A DNA stretch of 64,000 bases from Plasmodium malariae (taxonomy: Eukaryota; Apicomplexa; Aconoidasida; Haemosporida; Plasmodiidae): assembly GCF_900090045.1 (NCBI RefSeq), contig NW_021638316.1, positions 54,422-118,421 of the forward strand, given 5' to 3'. Below, piece by piece: positions 14,701 to 28,259 of this stretch (positions are counted from its first letter, which is position 1; each line of letters opens with the position of its first letter). Below the pieces are notes generated by a model. It searched no databases and was not told where the DNA came from. It saw only the letters and a list, made by a program, of their open reading frames with translations. The position numbers and the translations under genes were made by a program.

Positions 14701-14873
14701 TTGTTTAAAAAAAATATAAAGCTATTTTATATTGAGATAATAAAAAACAAATAATATAAATCATAAATCAAACATTTACTAATTATTATCAAAAATATAT
14801 ATATATTTAAAGCCTTAATTATTGCAAATGTTTTATCTATATTAAAAAATTCATTATAAGAAAAACTAAAAAT
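11761..14873. other. AT-rich intergenic DNA
   Basis: Nothing supportable as a gene. On the minus strand a lysine-rich frame (13464-13727), a good-looking acceptor at about 13729 and a GTAAGT donor at 13924-13919 could be scraps of a spliced exported-protein gene. Internal stops and low complexity keep this at the level of suspicion. Confidence 0.5.
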
Positions 14874-15720
14874 ATGCTTATGTTTTTTACAAAAGCTATT
14901 ATTTTTTCCATTTTATTATGGACATGGAATATCTCGACGAGATGCTATAATCGCTATATATAAATTATCTTTGTTCTTTGTTTTTTATTTTCTTATAAAA
15001 AAAATTTATTTTATTAAAATAATATGTAAATATAATTTTTTGGATATTGGATATGCATCCCTATTTTTAGTTATCCATCTATTGTAAATCATGGGATAAA
15101 GAAAACAACCAAAATAATACATTTAAAATAAGATTATAAGATTACTATGTAGTAAAACAAAAGGGGAAGAAGAACGAAACACGAAATATTAAAAAAAGAA
15201 TTAAATGAATTACTATGAGAAAGTGTTGATTTTTATGTAGAAAGACTAAATTCATTAGAGAAAGATGATGAATTTAGAAAAAGATTTATTGATTTAATGC
15301 AACGTAACATTTTTGAACAATAATTTAATGATTTAATGAAATATACAAAATTTTCGAAGCATAATTCACTCAATTTTAAATATAATTTAAAAAAAATATA
15401 TAATTTAAAACATGATAATGCTGAAAAACATAAAAACTCACATACATTTATAAAAAAAGTAGACTCAAAGAATAAATAAGATTTATTCAAGAATAGCTCA
15501 CGTAATAATCATCATTCCTTTAAATAACAAGATATAGATAAAAATCTTTTATATTTAAGAAAAAAATATCAAGTATATTTTTTAGTTAAGTCAAACAAAA
15601 AATTGCTTAAAAAAATATAATTATTGTTTACTATAATTGTGTTATGTACTTCTATTACACTATTAATCTACTATCTGCCAACAACTCTTGGGATAGAAAT
15701 TTCTAGTTTATCTTCATGTT
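14874..15720 (+). pseudogene. exported-protein pseudogene, Pv-fam-d-like
   Basis: A start codon at 14874 opens a short hydrophobic exon (FFTKAIIFSILLWTWNIS, then RCYN) that looks like a signal-peptide exon. No clear GT donor follows it. From about 15138 the coding trace resumes (RLLCSKTKGEEERNT), shifts frame near 15185, then runs in one frame to 15720 through six in-frame stops: EILKKELNELL, FYVERLNSLEKDDEFRKRF, several Lys/Asn-rich stretches and a C-terminal membrane segment (LLFTIIVLCTSITLLIYYL). The D-D-x-F-x-K-x-F repeat style and the layout recall the Pv-fam-d type of exported proteins from P. vivax; this family assignment is from memory and tentative. The long stretch with stops but no indels suggests decay mainly by point mutation. 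Confidence 0.6.
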
Positions 15721-18700
15721 CAAATTAGATATGCGTCTTATTTAAAATGACGTATATAATATTATTTAACAAATAAAACTAAAGCTAATGATAAATATGA
15801 ACAAAATATTAATTACAAAAAATTAAACTTATATATTTTTATGCTTATTACAGTATTTCGATATTACATAAAATTTTGTACATTTAATAGTAAAAAGATA
15901 TATCCCCATAATACAAATATATAATATATGAATTATTTACTTTTTCACATTTTATATTCAAATTTCTTCTATAATAAACTCTATATATCATCTAATATAA
16001 GCAATTCATTTATATTTTAATTACTAGTTTAAATTATTAAATTTTTACAATTTATATAAATATATATGTTCTATCAATATATATGTATTTTTCTTAATTA
16101 TATTTGCCTAAAAATAAATGAATATTTATAAGTTTAAAAATTATGGCATTGTGCAATTAAATAAATTACATTAAATTACGCATTATTCTTCGAAAAAATA
16201 CGTTTTCCTTTTTCCCCTTAATTAGCAATATTAAGTTTTAAATTATAATATTTATTAGTAAATTAGTTAAATAAAATATAATTAATTAAGAACTACATTT
16301 ATTTATACCATACTAAGTTATATATTTCTTTTTTCTTCTTCATATTTTATATTAACATTTCGTGTTTACTGAATAATAAACACCTTATTGTTGTTAATTT
16401 TCAACTCTTATATTAATTACTTGTAGGCACCAATATTTTTAAATTTTATTATCATACTATAAATAATGAGAAAAACTTTTATTATTACTTCATCAGAAAA
16501 AGTCATTTATAACTTTTTGTTGATATAATTTTTGTATCTACTATTTTTTTGCATTCTTATATAATATAAAATTTTTAACATCTATTCTTTTAACTTTTTT
16601 ATTTATAAATATCCGAAATACTAATTGAATTACATTAAATATATATACTTCAATTTATTTGAAGCAATAATTAAATCCCAAACTTCGTATGAGATTTTTC
16701 TTTATCATAATATGCGTAGGAAAATTGAATAACAAATCCATGTAAGAACAATACAAATATGAAATTTTAATTATTTCCTTAATTTGCTAATAATTTTAAT
16801 ATATGGTTGTTTATTAAAATTTATATATATATTAATGCTCCTTTAATAAATGTAGTTTATATATTTTGTATTGCTTTATTACATTTAATGAATATATGTA
16901 CCTTATATTATTATGTCATTTTTATAAAATTTTTATTGTATAGAATATAGTCCTTGTGACAATATATATAATATGATGTTTGATAACTTTTTAACAGTAT
17001 TAGTTTATAAAAACTATTATTTAGTATTTAATAATATTTCTTGTATCAATAATATTTTTCCATATAACACTAATCCAGAATAGTCTTATATTTTATATAC
17101 TCCTATTAGCTATATATATATATAAACCATAATTCATCTAGTACAATAATATAATTACTTTCTCATATATAAATGAATTACTTGAACAAATCAAAAATGA
17201 AAATATATTTAAATAAAATAAAATTAAATAATGTAATATAAAGTGTATAAATTATATTTTAATTTAAACTGTAACTTTAATAAATAATACTTGCATGTTA
17301 TCAATTTTTGTTTTCTTTTGCCTTTAATTTTATATTATTACACATTTGATAATATTTCATAATATATAAATTTCTCTTCAACATTTATAGTAAAAATAAT
17401 AAATATTAAAAAGATTTATTTTAATATATTATTTCAAAGGATATAAATTTATATTATAATCATTCAACTTACTAATTTGTTCTCACATAAAAAAACTTTG
17501 CTTTTTTCTATATTATCATAAATATTACAATTAATTATGTACTAAAAACAAATATATTAAAAAAAAAAAAAAAATTTTATCTAGTACACATTTGTTTGTA
17601 CTAGCGTAGAAGCAAAATTATATATAATATTTTTATTATAATAATAAAGAATGCAATACATTAATATGTGTAATTCAAAATAAAAATAAATAGAATAGTT
17701 ATTCTTAATTTATTGATGTTCATCTGTTTTTTTTGTATATAAAAGTAGCAATTATCACTCTTTTGTTATTAATTAAATATTAATTAAGCCTTGCTTTATA
17801 TTATAACGGGTACTCTGTAAATTAAATGAACATGAAAATATTTATTAGGTATAACTGAACAATGAAAAACTTTTTGTTGCATCTCTCACTATGATTATAA
17901 CAACTACCCCTTCATTATATGTATACCAATATTTGTCAATACAGAAATGGATTATTAATATATAAAATATTTATTAATAATTTATCTTATAAGTATAATA
18001 CATTTTACGGATATTATTAAATTAAAAAAGATAAAATAAAAATTAATTTGTAACATTTTACTAAATATTTTTATTACTTTTTTTTATCTTTACATTTAAA
18101 TATTCATTAAATATATAAAATTTTAATTTTATAATATTATAGTAATCAACCATACATTTGTATATTATTATATAAATACGTTTTACACAAAGAGAATGCA
18201 ATTTCTAGCTATATTACTCTAAATCTTAATATAAATATTTTCAATTATTTTAGAATTTCCAAGTTAATAATTTTCTATTTTATAATAATAGAATTTTCCA
18301 TCATACCCTAGTTTGTTCATTACATAACGTGCGAATATCAGTTTTATGTAAATAAAACAATTCATTATTAACTTTAGAACACTAACAAAGTGCATGCATG
18401 AGATTAATAGAAGTAAATATGCCGTATTAATATATAAACTATGATATTTAAAATAGAAATATAATTTTTTATATTTATATATTTTAAATACTTTTTAAAG
18501 CATTTAAATACAAAAGAAAATATTTAACGGTATAAAAGTGTAACAGGGATTTAGTTTTATATTTTTATTTTAATTTCTTATTTTTGAAAATCTATTTCTC
18601 CTTAATATATTCACAATATCATAAATGTAAAAATAAATATTTACTCATACTTATGTGGTTATACAACGAACAATCATTTATTTTTGCTTCCTTTATTATT

Positions 18701-19448
18701 AATAGCACCTTTACATATATATAATTTAGTTTATAAAATATTCAAAATTTTAAACATATATTAAAAAGTTTTTTTTAGTAAATTCGCATTATAAAATATT
18801 TTCTATGGTTCCATTTATAATAGATATTACATTAATTTTATTATCTCAAAAACAATATAATACCTTTTTTCTGATTTATTATATACAATAAAAGACATTT
18901 ATAATTAATTTAAATCAAAACATATATTTTATTAATTATATCACGAAACAAACAATTTGAGTTTTATAAACTTAAAAATAATGAAAACAAAACAAGTACA
19001 ATTTTTAAGATAATAACTTAATTTTTCTTTATAATTTAAGAAAATAATAATAACTTCACTTTTTTTTACATGAATTCGTTAGAGTATACATATGTTTCAT
19101 ATAAAAATATCCATAATTATTCATATGCATTTTATACGGAAATATTGAATTACGTTCAAACAATTCACAAAAAGACAAGTTTAAAAAGTAAAACAATCAT
19201 ATTTACTCAGTATTAAGAATATACCTTTTTATATTTCATATCAGGGTAATTTGTATATAGATGATATTATACAAATTAAGTAATTCTATATACATCTCAT
19301 ATTTATGTTTGAAATCTTTTAGGATCTTACATATTTTATTTCACCATATTAAACGTTTTTCATACCCTGGTTATTAACTAATTAATAACATATTTTGGAA
19401 TTTCTTAACTTTAATATTTTATATTTTACATATTTGTTCATAATATAT
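15721..19448. other. AT-rich intergenic DNA, no gene
   Basis: No open frame or protein-like stretch was found on either strand. The sequence is ordinary Plasmodium-type intergenic DNA with A and T runs. Confidence 0.7.
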
Positions 19449-20251
19449 TTAAAACCTAATATAATTAAGATAGGTGTACATACTAGTAATATAGGCTATC
19501 CAGCAGAAGCATATGAAAATGGTACTACTATTAAATAAATTATTTTATAAGTAGTTCCCCCAAAAAAAGTACAAAATATACTAATAAAATCAGTGCTTCC
19601 GATAAAACTAATGAGAAAAGAGAAGATACTAATGTTATCTTTACAAATAACTTTATACTTTTTCTCGTATCATTAATATCAAAGTTACTCATAATTTCAT
19701 CCATAGAATCTAATGGGCTAAATAGTTTCTTTTCAAAGACTAAATAAATACTAATAAATAAAAGATAACTTTTTTGCTTATACGTCTTAACCCATTTTCT
19801 CCTATATAATGCTCTTTCTTTTAATTCTGTTTTATCTGATACATGAGTATTTTGATTCACAAATATATCTTCCTCTTCATCTAGTAAATTGATATTCCTC
19901 TAGTTACATGATATATCTTCAATTTATTTTATATATTCTAAATACTCTGAAATTACCCTATTAGTTCTAAAAGATATACTACTGTATAAGTTATGCTTTC
20001 TACAAAATTGTTTACTATATATATTTTAAATAATAGGAAAAAAAAAGTAAGAATTTGTTATTTTCAAGAGTGTATGTATTTTACACTAAGAAAATATAGC
20101 TTTAAAAATAAATAGAGTAACAAAAAAAAAAATTAAAAAAAATAATGGAATATTATGATAATGGCACATTGATATTATAAATAAATATCCATATAAAAAG
20201 TGTAAAAGCAAAAATTATATTAAAAATGAAATATTTAAAATTTTTTTTCAT
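19449..20251 (-). pseudogene. decayed two-membrane-segment exported protein
   Basis: A start at 20251 opens a signal-like exon (MKKNFKYFIFNIIFAFTLFI). After an intron of about 100-200 nt the second exon reads on the minus strand with an export-like RVISE core near 19950. It is interrupted by two in-frame stops (about 19900 and 19926), then stays open for 106 codons to 19540, including LYRRKWVKTYKQKSYLL and a hydrophobic segment (LVSSLFSLVLSEALILLVYF). A frame change just below 19540 restores a second hydrophobic segment ending TYLNYIRF and a stop at 19449. The layout (signal exon, R-x-I/L-x-E, two membrane segments) is that of Plasmodium exported proteins related to fam-l/fam-m, but I cannot assign a named family. 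Confidence 0.6.
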
Positions 20252-22894
20252 TGTATTTTTCTTAAATATTATTATGTGTTAAAAAATAAAAATATTAATA
20301 TTATAAAACCAAAAAATAATAAAAGAAATAGTTTAAAATACTATTTTTGGTATATTCATTTAATTTAAATAAAATTAATTTATATTGATATAACTTATAT
20401 TATTTGTTGTAAAAGCAATATAACTCTAAAGCTGATTTAGCGCATATACTATATAGGGCTAATTTAAAAAAAACAAATTATTGTGTAAACGCTTGAAATA
20501 AAAATAAATAATGATGTTTCTTGTTTTTTTTAATTAATTATCTAATAATTAAAGAAAATTTCTTTTTATTATTCATATAGAAGAAATAATAATAAAATCA
20601 AATCAAAAATTATTTAATCAGCTATAAATAATTTTTATTAATTTAAAATAAATCATAAAAACTAGAAATTCTTGTTAATGCATATTCAGAAGCTAACTGT
20701 AAATTTATATTTGCGTTCAAATAATTGTTCTAATTTTATACAAGTTTTTTTGTAGCATTTAGTGATGTAGTTAAATAATTTTAATAAGTGAGATAAAAAA
20801 AATATTGGTAAAAAATATGATGTTGTAAAAAATATTTCTTGTTACATAAAATATATATTAGTATCTATCAAAAAAAAAAAAAACATCTTCTATTATAAAG
20901 TAATATATATTAACAAAAATTACGTTTAGATAAAAATATGTGAATATGTATATTTTTAAAAGTTCTATAATAATGAGAATTATATTTTTGTATAAAATTT
21001 TCTTAATATAATAATTTTTACCTAAGCACAAATAATATTTAATGTTATTTAATGTAACGTTTTAAAATACTTCAAATTAAAATTTTTGTACATTTTTAAA
21101 AGGTAAATATATATATGTTTAAAATATATTAATAAAACAAAAAGAAAATTAAGAAAAAAATAAATTTATGTCAAAAACCATTATATGAAATCCTGTAATT
21201 TCACATTTATTTATAGATACATAAAATTATAAACAAAAATTATCGCAGAGCATGAAGCATAGAAATATATAAAAGTATAATGAAAAAAGAATTATGAATA
21301 TTGAACATTTAATAATTTTTATGATGTAAAAATACTGAAACAATTTACAATATACTAATTTTTTAAAACACATTTTTCTAATATGATATATAAACAATTA
21401 ATATTTCTATATTATATAAAAACTTCTTATAACAAGAAAATTATTTTACATTGTATTATTCTTATTCTCATTAAAATACATTTCTTAATTATTATAAATT
21501 ATAATATGAAAAAATATTATACTTTTAAAAAAAAAAAATAAAAAAAATCATAGTTATATATGAAATATTTTGAATAACTATACCAACTTACAAATATTTA
21601 CGTAAATGTATATTCATTATATTACATTATTATTATATATTTCAATGTTCGTAATGAGACTTTTATAATTTTACGCATGTATCATTATATCGAAATATAT
21701 TTAAGCAAATAAGCAAACTTTTTTACATATAAAAATTTGTAAAAGAAATAACAATGTATAACTTATTTAATAACATAAAATACAGTAACTTATAAATTTC
21801 CTTTAACGCAATGAAGTTAATAAGTTTATTTGTTCACATTTTAAAGTAATCTTAATAATATTTATTTTTCTTAAGCTTTTTGTTTCATATTTTTTTATAT
21901 ATACGAAATATTTTCTTGATTTATTTTTATAATTTCTTGGATAATAAATATATAAATATATTTTTGTTATTAATTTATTTGATCATAAATACTTATGTAA
22001 TTTTTATAAAGGGGAATTTAGTCAGTGTTCACATATGCGTAATAATATAAATATAACACTTCGTATCGTTGTCTTTATAGATAACTATAATAATTAACAA
22101 AAACAATAATATCTTATATAAAAATATTATTAAAGCTAAATGCTGATTAATAAATAATGAATATTTCATATAAACATCTTGAATCTTGAAACTATGTTGT
22201 GAGATATATATAGAAAAAACGAACATTTCTTTTATTTTTATATTATTAAAACAGTAAACGCATAAATATGAAAGAAGTAGAAATGTCCACTATAAGCTAT
22301 AGGCATTTTTATATATCCTTATAATGATATTAAAATATTACCTAATATATTTATGGAAACTATAAAAAGTTTTAAAGACATATAAACAAATACTCAAGCA
22401 TTGTTAAAGTATTGTAAATATTAATTATATTTTTTAGTAAGTTCTAAAATTATATAAATTTGTCTATATACATAAGTCCTTAGATATTTACTATTAGGAT
22501 AGAAAAAAGAAATTATATCTGCATATTGTCAGTAAATATTTCATTAAATTTATTTTCTGAACCACAAATATATTAAGAACGATATACAGGATATATATGT
22601 TTGTAAATTTTCAATATAAAATATATTAAATAATTTATTCAAAATATAATTAACTCTACAATTTGTAACAATAATAAAATTATATATTAAATTAATACTT
22701 CATTAAATTATAAAAACATTGTTTTACATAGTTAACTATTATATATAATCTACAATTATAAAGTATTTGTTTCCAACTATATTGGTAAATTCACAATTAT
22801 ACAAAAATAAAAAAATACATAACCATAAGTAGAATTTTTCGGTAAATGTGAATTATAAAACAACTTATAAATAGTTTTTATACAATGAATAATA
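20252..22894. other. AT-rich intergenic DNA, no gene
   Basis: No supportable gene. The 65-codon minus frame at 22029-22226 is Ile/Tyr-rich and has no exon-like neighbours, so it is taken as chance. Confidence 0.7.
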
Positions 22895-23452
22895 AGTTTT
22901 TTTAAGCAAATATATATATTTATATCAATATAAAAACAAAATCCTCACTTTGTTCTATTAAATAAAAAAAAAGACACATTTATTCTTATTTTAAAACTAA
23001 GAACTATCATATTAAATTTATGTAAACAAATAACCGTTTTTACCTAGAATAATATGAAAATTGAGACCATCAATTTTTATTTCAATTACAAATTATAACA
23101 CCTTAATGAAATTCCACGAACTATACTATTATATATTAATTTTAATGAACAAATATATACAATTGATAAGAATCTATTTAAATACATAAGTATAAGTATC
23201 AATCCCTAAGACTTAATATAATTGAAGCAATACTCGAAAACTCATATTGAAAAACACTAAAACATTGAAATTCACAAAAATACTAATACAGTATTTATTT
23301 ATTCTTATGTATCAAAAATACTAACTACGTACACTTACATTTATATGATTTAAGCAATCATTTACAAGTTTATTAAGTATATAACTATACTAAATTTATT
23401 TATTCATATTAATTCGTATTTCACAGAAAGAAAAATATTTCGTTTATCCATT
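22895..23452 (-). repeat. 3' flank of fam-l-like gene, shared with 51-kb copy
   Basis: Ordered matches to the region downstream of the 51.6-kb fam-l gene can be read. AAGTTTTTTTAAGCAAATATAT (about 22895-22917) corresponds to AAGTTTTTCCTTTAGCAAATAT (about 51007-51028). CTCACTTTGTTCTATTAAATA (about 22943-22965) corresponds to CTCACTTTATTTCATTAAATA (about 51058-51079), each followed by an AAAGA(C/A)ACATTTATT block. The shared unit therefore extends over 500 nt past the stop codon. Confidence 0.65.
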
Positions 23453-24323
23453 CTAACATTTCTTCTTCACAATTCTTTTATGTTTTCTAAACTTCATATA
23501 AGTAAAAGAAAGATATATTATCAACATGACAATTAATGTACTTAAAAATACAAGAAATGATATTTTATATTCAGATATTAAAGTTATTAAATTAACTTCG
23601 CCATTACTAGGATTACTATTATATAAATTTTTACTTTGATTAAAAAAACAACCAATTGTACCTCCTAATGATGCTAATAATACGAACGAGAGTACTAAAG
23701 TAAGTAAAAACATTTTGTGTCCAAACTTTTCACACACTAATTTTCGGTATGCCTTATTTCTTAATAACGGTTTTTTTTTTATAATAAAATCTATGTAATC
23801 AAGTTGCTTGAAAAATTTTCTTTCAAAAGGGGATAATTTTTTTTTTCCATATATTAACTTCTTTTGCACTTTATATTTTTTATTGAATTCTTCATATAAT
23901 GAACTTCTCCTTGATTGTATGTTTGTTTGTTTGTTTTTCCTTCTGTTGTTGGATATAGCTTTTCCATCATTCTCTTCATCTTTGTGTATCTGTTGTTCTG
24001 GCTCTACAATATTTGAATTATTTATTTCATCACATCCTCTTAATATTCTAAAATTACTTATATATAATTTTATATCATATTTTTTCTGTCCATACAATAT
24101 ATGAATTGTTCTCTAATAAAATAGGAAATATTTATTATTTTAACGATTAAATAACCACATTCTCGAAATTCGAGTTGATGAAATTAAAAACCTGTTAAAT
24201 AAAAAACACAAATGTTTTTAAATAATAATATCATACCTCTTCATTGTAAAAATGATATATCCAAGTTAAAAGGATAAGAAACCCAATTTTCATAAAATAG
24301 ATGGACTTAATTTTATATTCCAT
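23453..24323 (-). CDS. fam-l-like exported protein, divergent, intact
   Basis: Exon 1 is 24323-24237 (29 codons, MEYKIKSIYFMKIGFLILLT), the intron is 24236-24113 (124 nt, GTATGATATTATTATTTAAA start) and exon 2 is 24112-23453, about 248 residues. The R-I-L core is at residue 51. The block LSPFERKFFKQLDYIDFI aligns with the fam-l block YSHMEKKIFKELDYQNFL, and two membrane segments follow (about 163-185 and 212-235) with a basic tail. It lacks the RLLAKYK-type motif and has a charged, low-complexity N-terminal half (PEQQIHKDEENDG). It therefore belongs to the same architectural class but is distant from the two clear fam-l copies and could be a separate small exported family. The splice sites and 5' flank are shared with the true fam-l/fam-m copies. 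Confidence 0.85.
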
Positions 24324-25230
24324 AATATATAATTTTAAAATTGTACTATGTTCTACAAGAAAGAATACGACAATACTATAATATTTTTTTAATTATAAAT
24401 AATAATATATTTTTTGTATTAATTTTTTATTTAGTTATAAAAATATAATATAACATATATATAATTAAAATGTTTTATTCAATAGACATAAAGAAGAGAA
24501 ACATTAAAAATATATTATATAATTTTTATTTTAATGTTATGTATAAAAAGTTAATTTTAATAAAATTTGTATTTATTCATAAATACTCAAAATATACAAT
24601 TTAACTTTTTAATATAATACAGAAATTAAATAATTTTATTTTTATTGTATTTCATAATATAAAGGATAAATGGATATCTTAATATTTATAAATATTCAAA
24701 TAATATAAAATATAGATTATATATTAACCATTATTCTATACGACTAAGATGCGATATCTAATTTATATCCTTTTTTTCCATTAATAATTCAAATTTTGTA
24801 AATATTATGTTTTAAAAAAATATTATTGCAATAATATGCTAATGGTAATAATATATAAAAATAATAATATTTTATACAACTTTTTCTGCTCTAACATTTA
24901 TAGTATTCCTTTATTTTCTACATATACTATATGTATCTTTTCATTTCCATAATATATTTAAATGATCTAACGTATAAAATACTGCTTAATCTATTAAATT
25001 ATAATATATGTTTTAAATGACTGAAAGTACTAATTTGTTATTATTGTAAAATGAGTTTTGAAAATTATATTTTTAGTTAAATTAATACATACAATTTCTA
25101 AATAAACATTTTCAAAATTGTTAACACAGTTTTCATTTTATTTTTAATTAAATATATATATTTAGAAGAAATATTTATATAATAAGAAGAACAAAAAAAA
25201 ATAGTAATATTTTATTATACCAATGATCTA
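24324..25230 (-). repeat. 5' flank repeat of fam-l/fam-m cassette (copy 3)
   Basis: CCATTAATAATTCAAATTTT lies about 455 nt from the start codon (24778) and TTAATTAAATATATATATTT about 818 nt away (25144). This second block continues AGAAGAAATATTTATATAATAAG and then an A-rich run. The order and spacing match copies 1, 2, 4 and 5. Confidence 0.65.
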
Positions 25231-28200
25231 AAAATTATAAAATATATAAAATAAAAAGAGACCTTATATTTTCTTATGCTTATTACGTAGTATATAGTAT
25301 TCTATATGAGAGAGGTTTAATTGTTATTACGTAAAAAATAAACTATTTTTTTTTTAAATTATCATTCTAATAACTTTATGCACATAAATACTTATAATTA
25401 TTCAAATTTAAATAATTAATTAGAATTCTCTTTTAATAACTAGTAATTGTATATTTTACGACAAAAACTATATTGAAAATTTTATACTCAAAATATATTC
25501 ACAATAATTACTATTAAGAATGAAAGTAAGATTGTATAATTATAGGGTTAATACAAATATTTCAAAATAACTCAATAACGAACACCTATATAAAAAACCT
25601 AAATCATTGATATATTTATAATACATGTAATATTTACAAACTATTGAACATATATATTAACGATGTATCGTTTTCATAGTTATATTAACAATTATGTGCT
25701 ATTCTAAAAATATCAATTCTTGTAAAAACTCATCATATCGTAATTATAAATCATAATAAAAAGTTAAGTATAATGTTATAGCGCCCTTTATATACACAAA
25801 TGTTCACATATTAATCAAAATTAAAGAATAGTTTTTTTTTGCAAATTGTAGTATATTCGTTATCTTTATTTTAAAAATGTAAAAATAAAAAAGAAAAATG
25901 CAAATGAAATATATGTTATATAATAATAACCATACAGAAAAAATATAGTTCTCTTACAACTATTAACAATTATATTGTAGTGATACATTTTTTCTTATTA
26001 ATTTCATTTCTTATATATTGAGAATTAGTTTTCAATTCATATACATAATGTATTTTGTGAAAGCATAGTTGTATAACAAGTGAATGAGTATAAAAACTAA
26101 ACGAATAAGGACTTTTTTTCTTTTATTATAAAATCTTTTTTATATTACATATAGGATTATTTCATATAATATTTATGTATATTTTTTCAATCATAATAAA
26201 TACATTTTGTATTATTAATGAATTTAAATCTATTTAGTAAAAATATCACTAGAAATACCATTTTTTTATATATTAAAGAAGTATTTTCATAATACTTAAT
26301 TTCTTATATAATCTGATAGTGTAACATTTGTAAATATAAAAAAAAAAAAATTTATAAAGAATATATTATTTAAAATATAATTATTTAATAAAAGAAAAAT
26401 TGCAAATAAAAAAAAAATAATAATATAAAAAAAAATATAAAAAAAATGGGCATATAAGATAAAGTAAAAGAATGTAATTACTACTTTTAATGTTCAAAAA
26501 AGCAAATGCATATGATATATATTAAACAAAATTAAATTTTTTGTATTACATATTAATATTTAACAATACTTTTATATAAATCAATGATAAGCAAAAATAT
26601 GTTTTCCATAACTTTTTGATTCGTAATTATCTTTATATTATAATTTCTGTAGGTTCATATTAAGTTCCTTTATAAGCATTTTTTTTTATTTTATTTACTT
26701 TTTTCTTAAATGATTAAATTTAATTTTTTTTTTTTTAATATTGAACTTTTAAATAATAAAAATTTATTTATTTAACAATTTTTAATAGAATTTCAATTAA
26801 TATTTTATTCATAATAATAAACATTAAAATTAATAAGATGTAATTTTTTAAGGACAATGGTTTTAATTTCTTTATATGATATTTATTTTTTCATGATGCT
26901 TTTTCTTTGACACAAATAATTATATTAATATTTTTAATTATGAATTTTTATTAATTTTTTTTTTTACAAATATAATATATTATTCCAATAATTAACGTAA
27001 AATAACAATAATAATATATTTGAATTATATTTTTAATGTGCAACTTTTCATTTGTATGTATTTAATAAATATATTATACTTTACAATAATAAGGTTATTC
27101 ATATACTTTGTTTTATATATTTAAAATAAGAGTTGCACCAATGGAATATTATTTTATGCAAAAAATTATGTAAAATAATAATACACTTATTTTGTAGAAA
27201 AATCATTATATTTCTTTATAGATGTTAAAATTATTTTTAGGCATTAATTGATATTAATAAATATTTTGTTTATAAAAATTTATTAATCTATGAATCGCCG
27301 TGCTATGAAGTTTACATTTTAAGATATGCAGAAAATATATACACTAAATTACTGGCTTTATATGAAATAAACAAATTTAGAACTTCAAATTCATTTTTAT
27401 GTTAAATATAACTGTAATATATTTTTTATATTAAAAGCTTTAAAAAGACATAAAATTAAATCGTTATACTATTTCATAAGTACAATTAATGCCAATAAAA
27501 AATATTTTACCAATATATCGCTGCATCTCATAACGTATTACAGCTCTAAATTATTCATAAATATCAAAACAAAATTTATTTTTTTTACATGTATAATATG
27601 GTAATATTGTCTTTTAAAATCATAATAATGTAAAAAAAAAAAACTTATACAAAAAGAAAGTATTGCACAATAAATTAAAGTAATAATATTACTAAAAAAA
27701 ATACAAAAACTTACATGTAAACAAGCAAAATGAATTCACAAGATAAATATATAATTTTTAATTATATATCTTGTTTTTCTGTTTTTCTATCTTTATTGTC
27801 ATTGAATATAAATATTTATTAATATATTTCTGTATAATTTTTATATATTTATTATAAGTTCATATTTTTCATAACAATAAAAAATATAGCTCATTCTACT
27901 TATTTGCTATGTTCAATATCCTTTTGTTATAATTCACATCAATACGTTCTGAGGCCCTCTCTGACAATCATTTTATTTGTTAATTAATGGAAATTATATT
28001 TATATCTTCTTTTCCTTTTTTTAATTGCACATATACAAGATCCATCGGAAATAAACTATTCAACAAATGAAATAAGTATACATATATAATAAAATCATTT
28101 TAAAATTAAAGAATTTTAAGGAAAACACATTATAAATGGAAACTTTTAATGTATACAAAATACAGGATAAAGTTTAGAATTTATTTTAAAATAAAGAAAT

Positions 28201-28259
28201 AAAAAAGAATTATTTCCATTACTAAAGTAATTATAATGGTAATATGAACAAAATTAATA
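25231..28259. other. AT-rich intergenic DNA, no gene
   Basis: Nothing supportable. Several A9-A12 and T9-T12 runs occur, with no protein-like stretch on either strand. Confidence 0.7.

Noticed and set aside
15233..15490. 85-codon minus-strand frame with Cys and Phe
   Set aside because: The plus strand here is the body of an exported-protein pseudogene; this frame is its shadow.
23808..24104. 98-codon plus-strand frame rich in Phe, Leu and Ser
   Set aside because: It lies antisense to exon 2 of the fam-l-like gene, with composition expected from reversed Lys/Glu codons.
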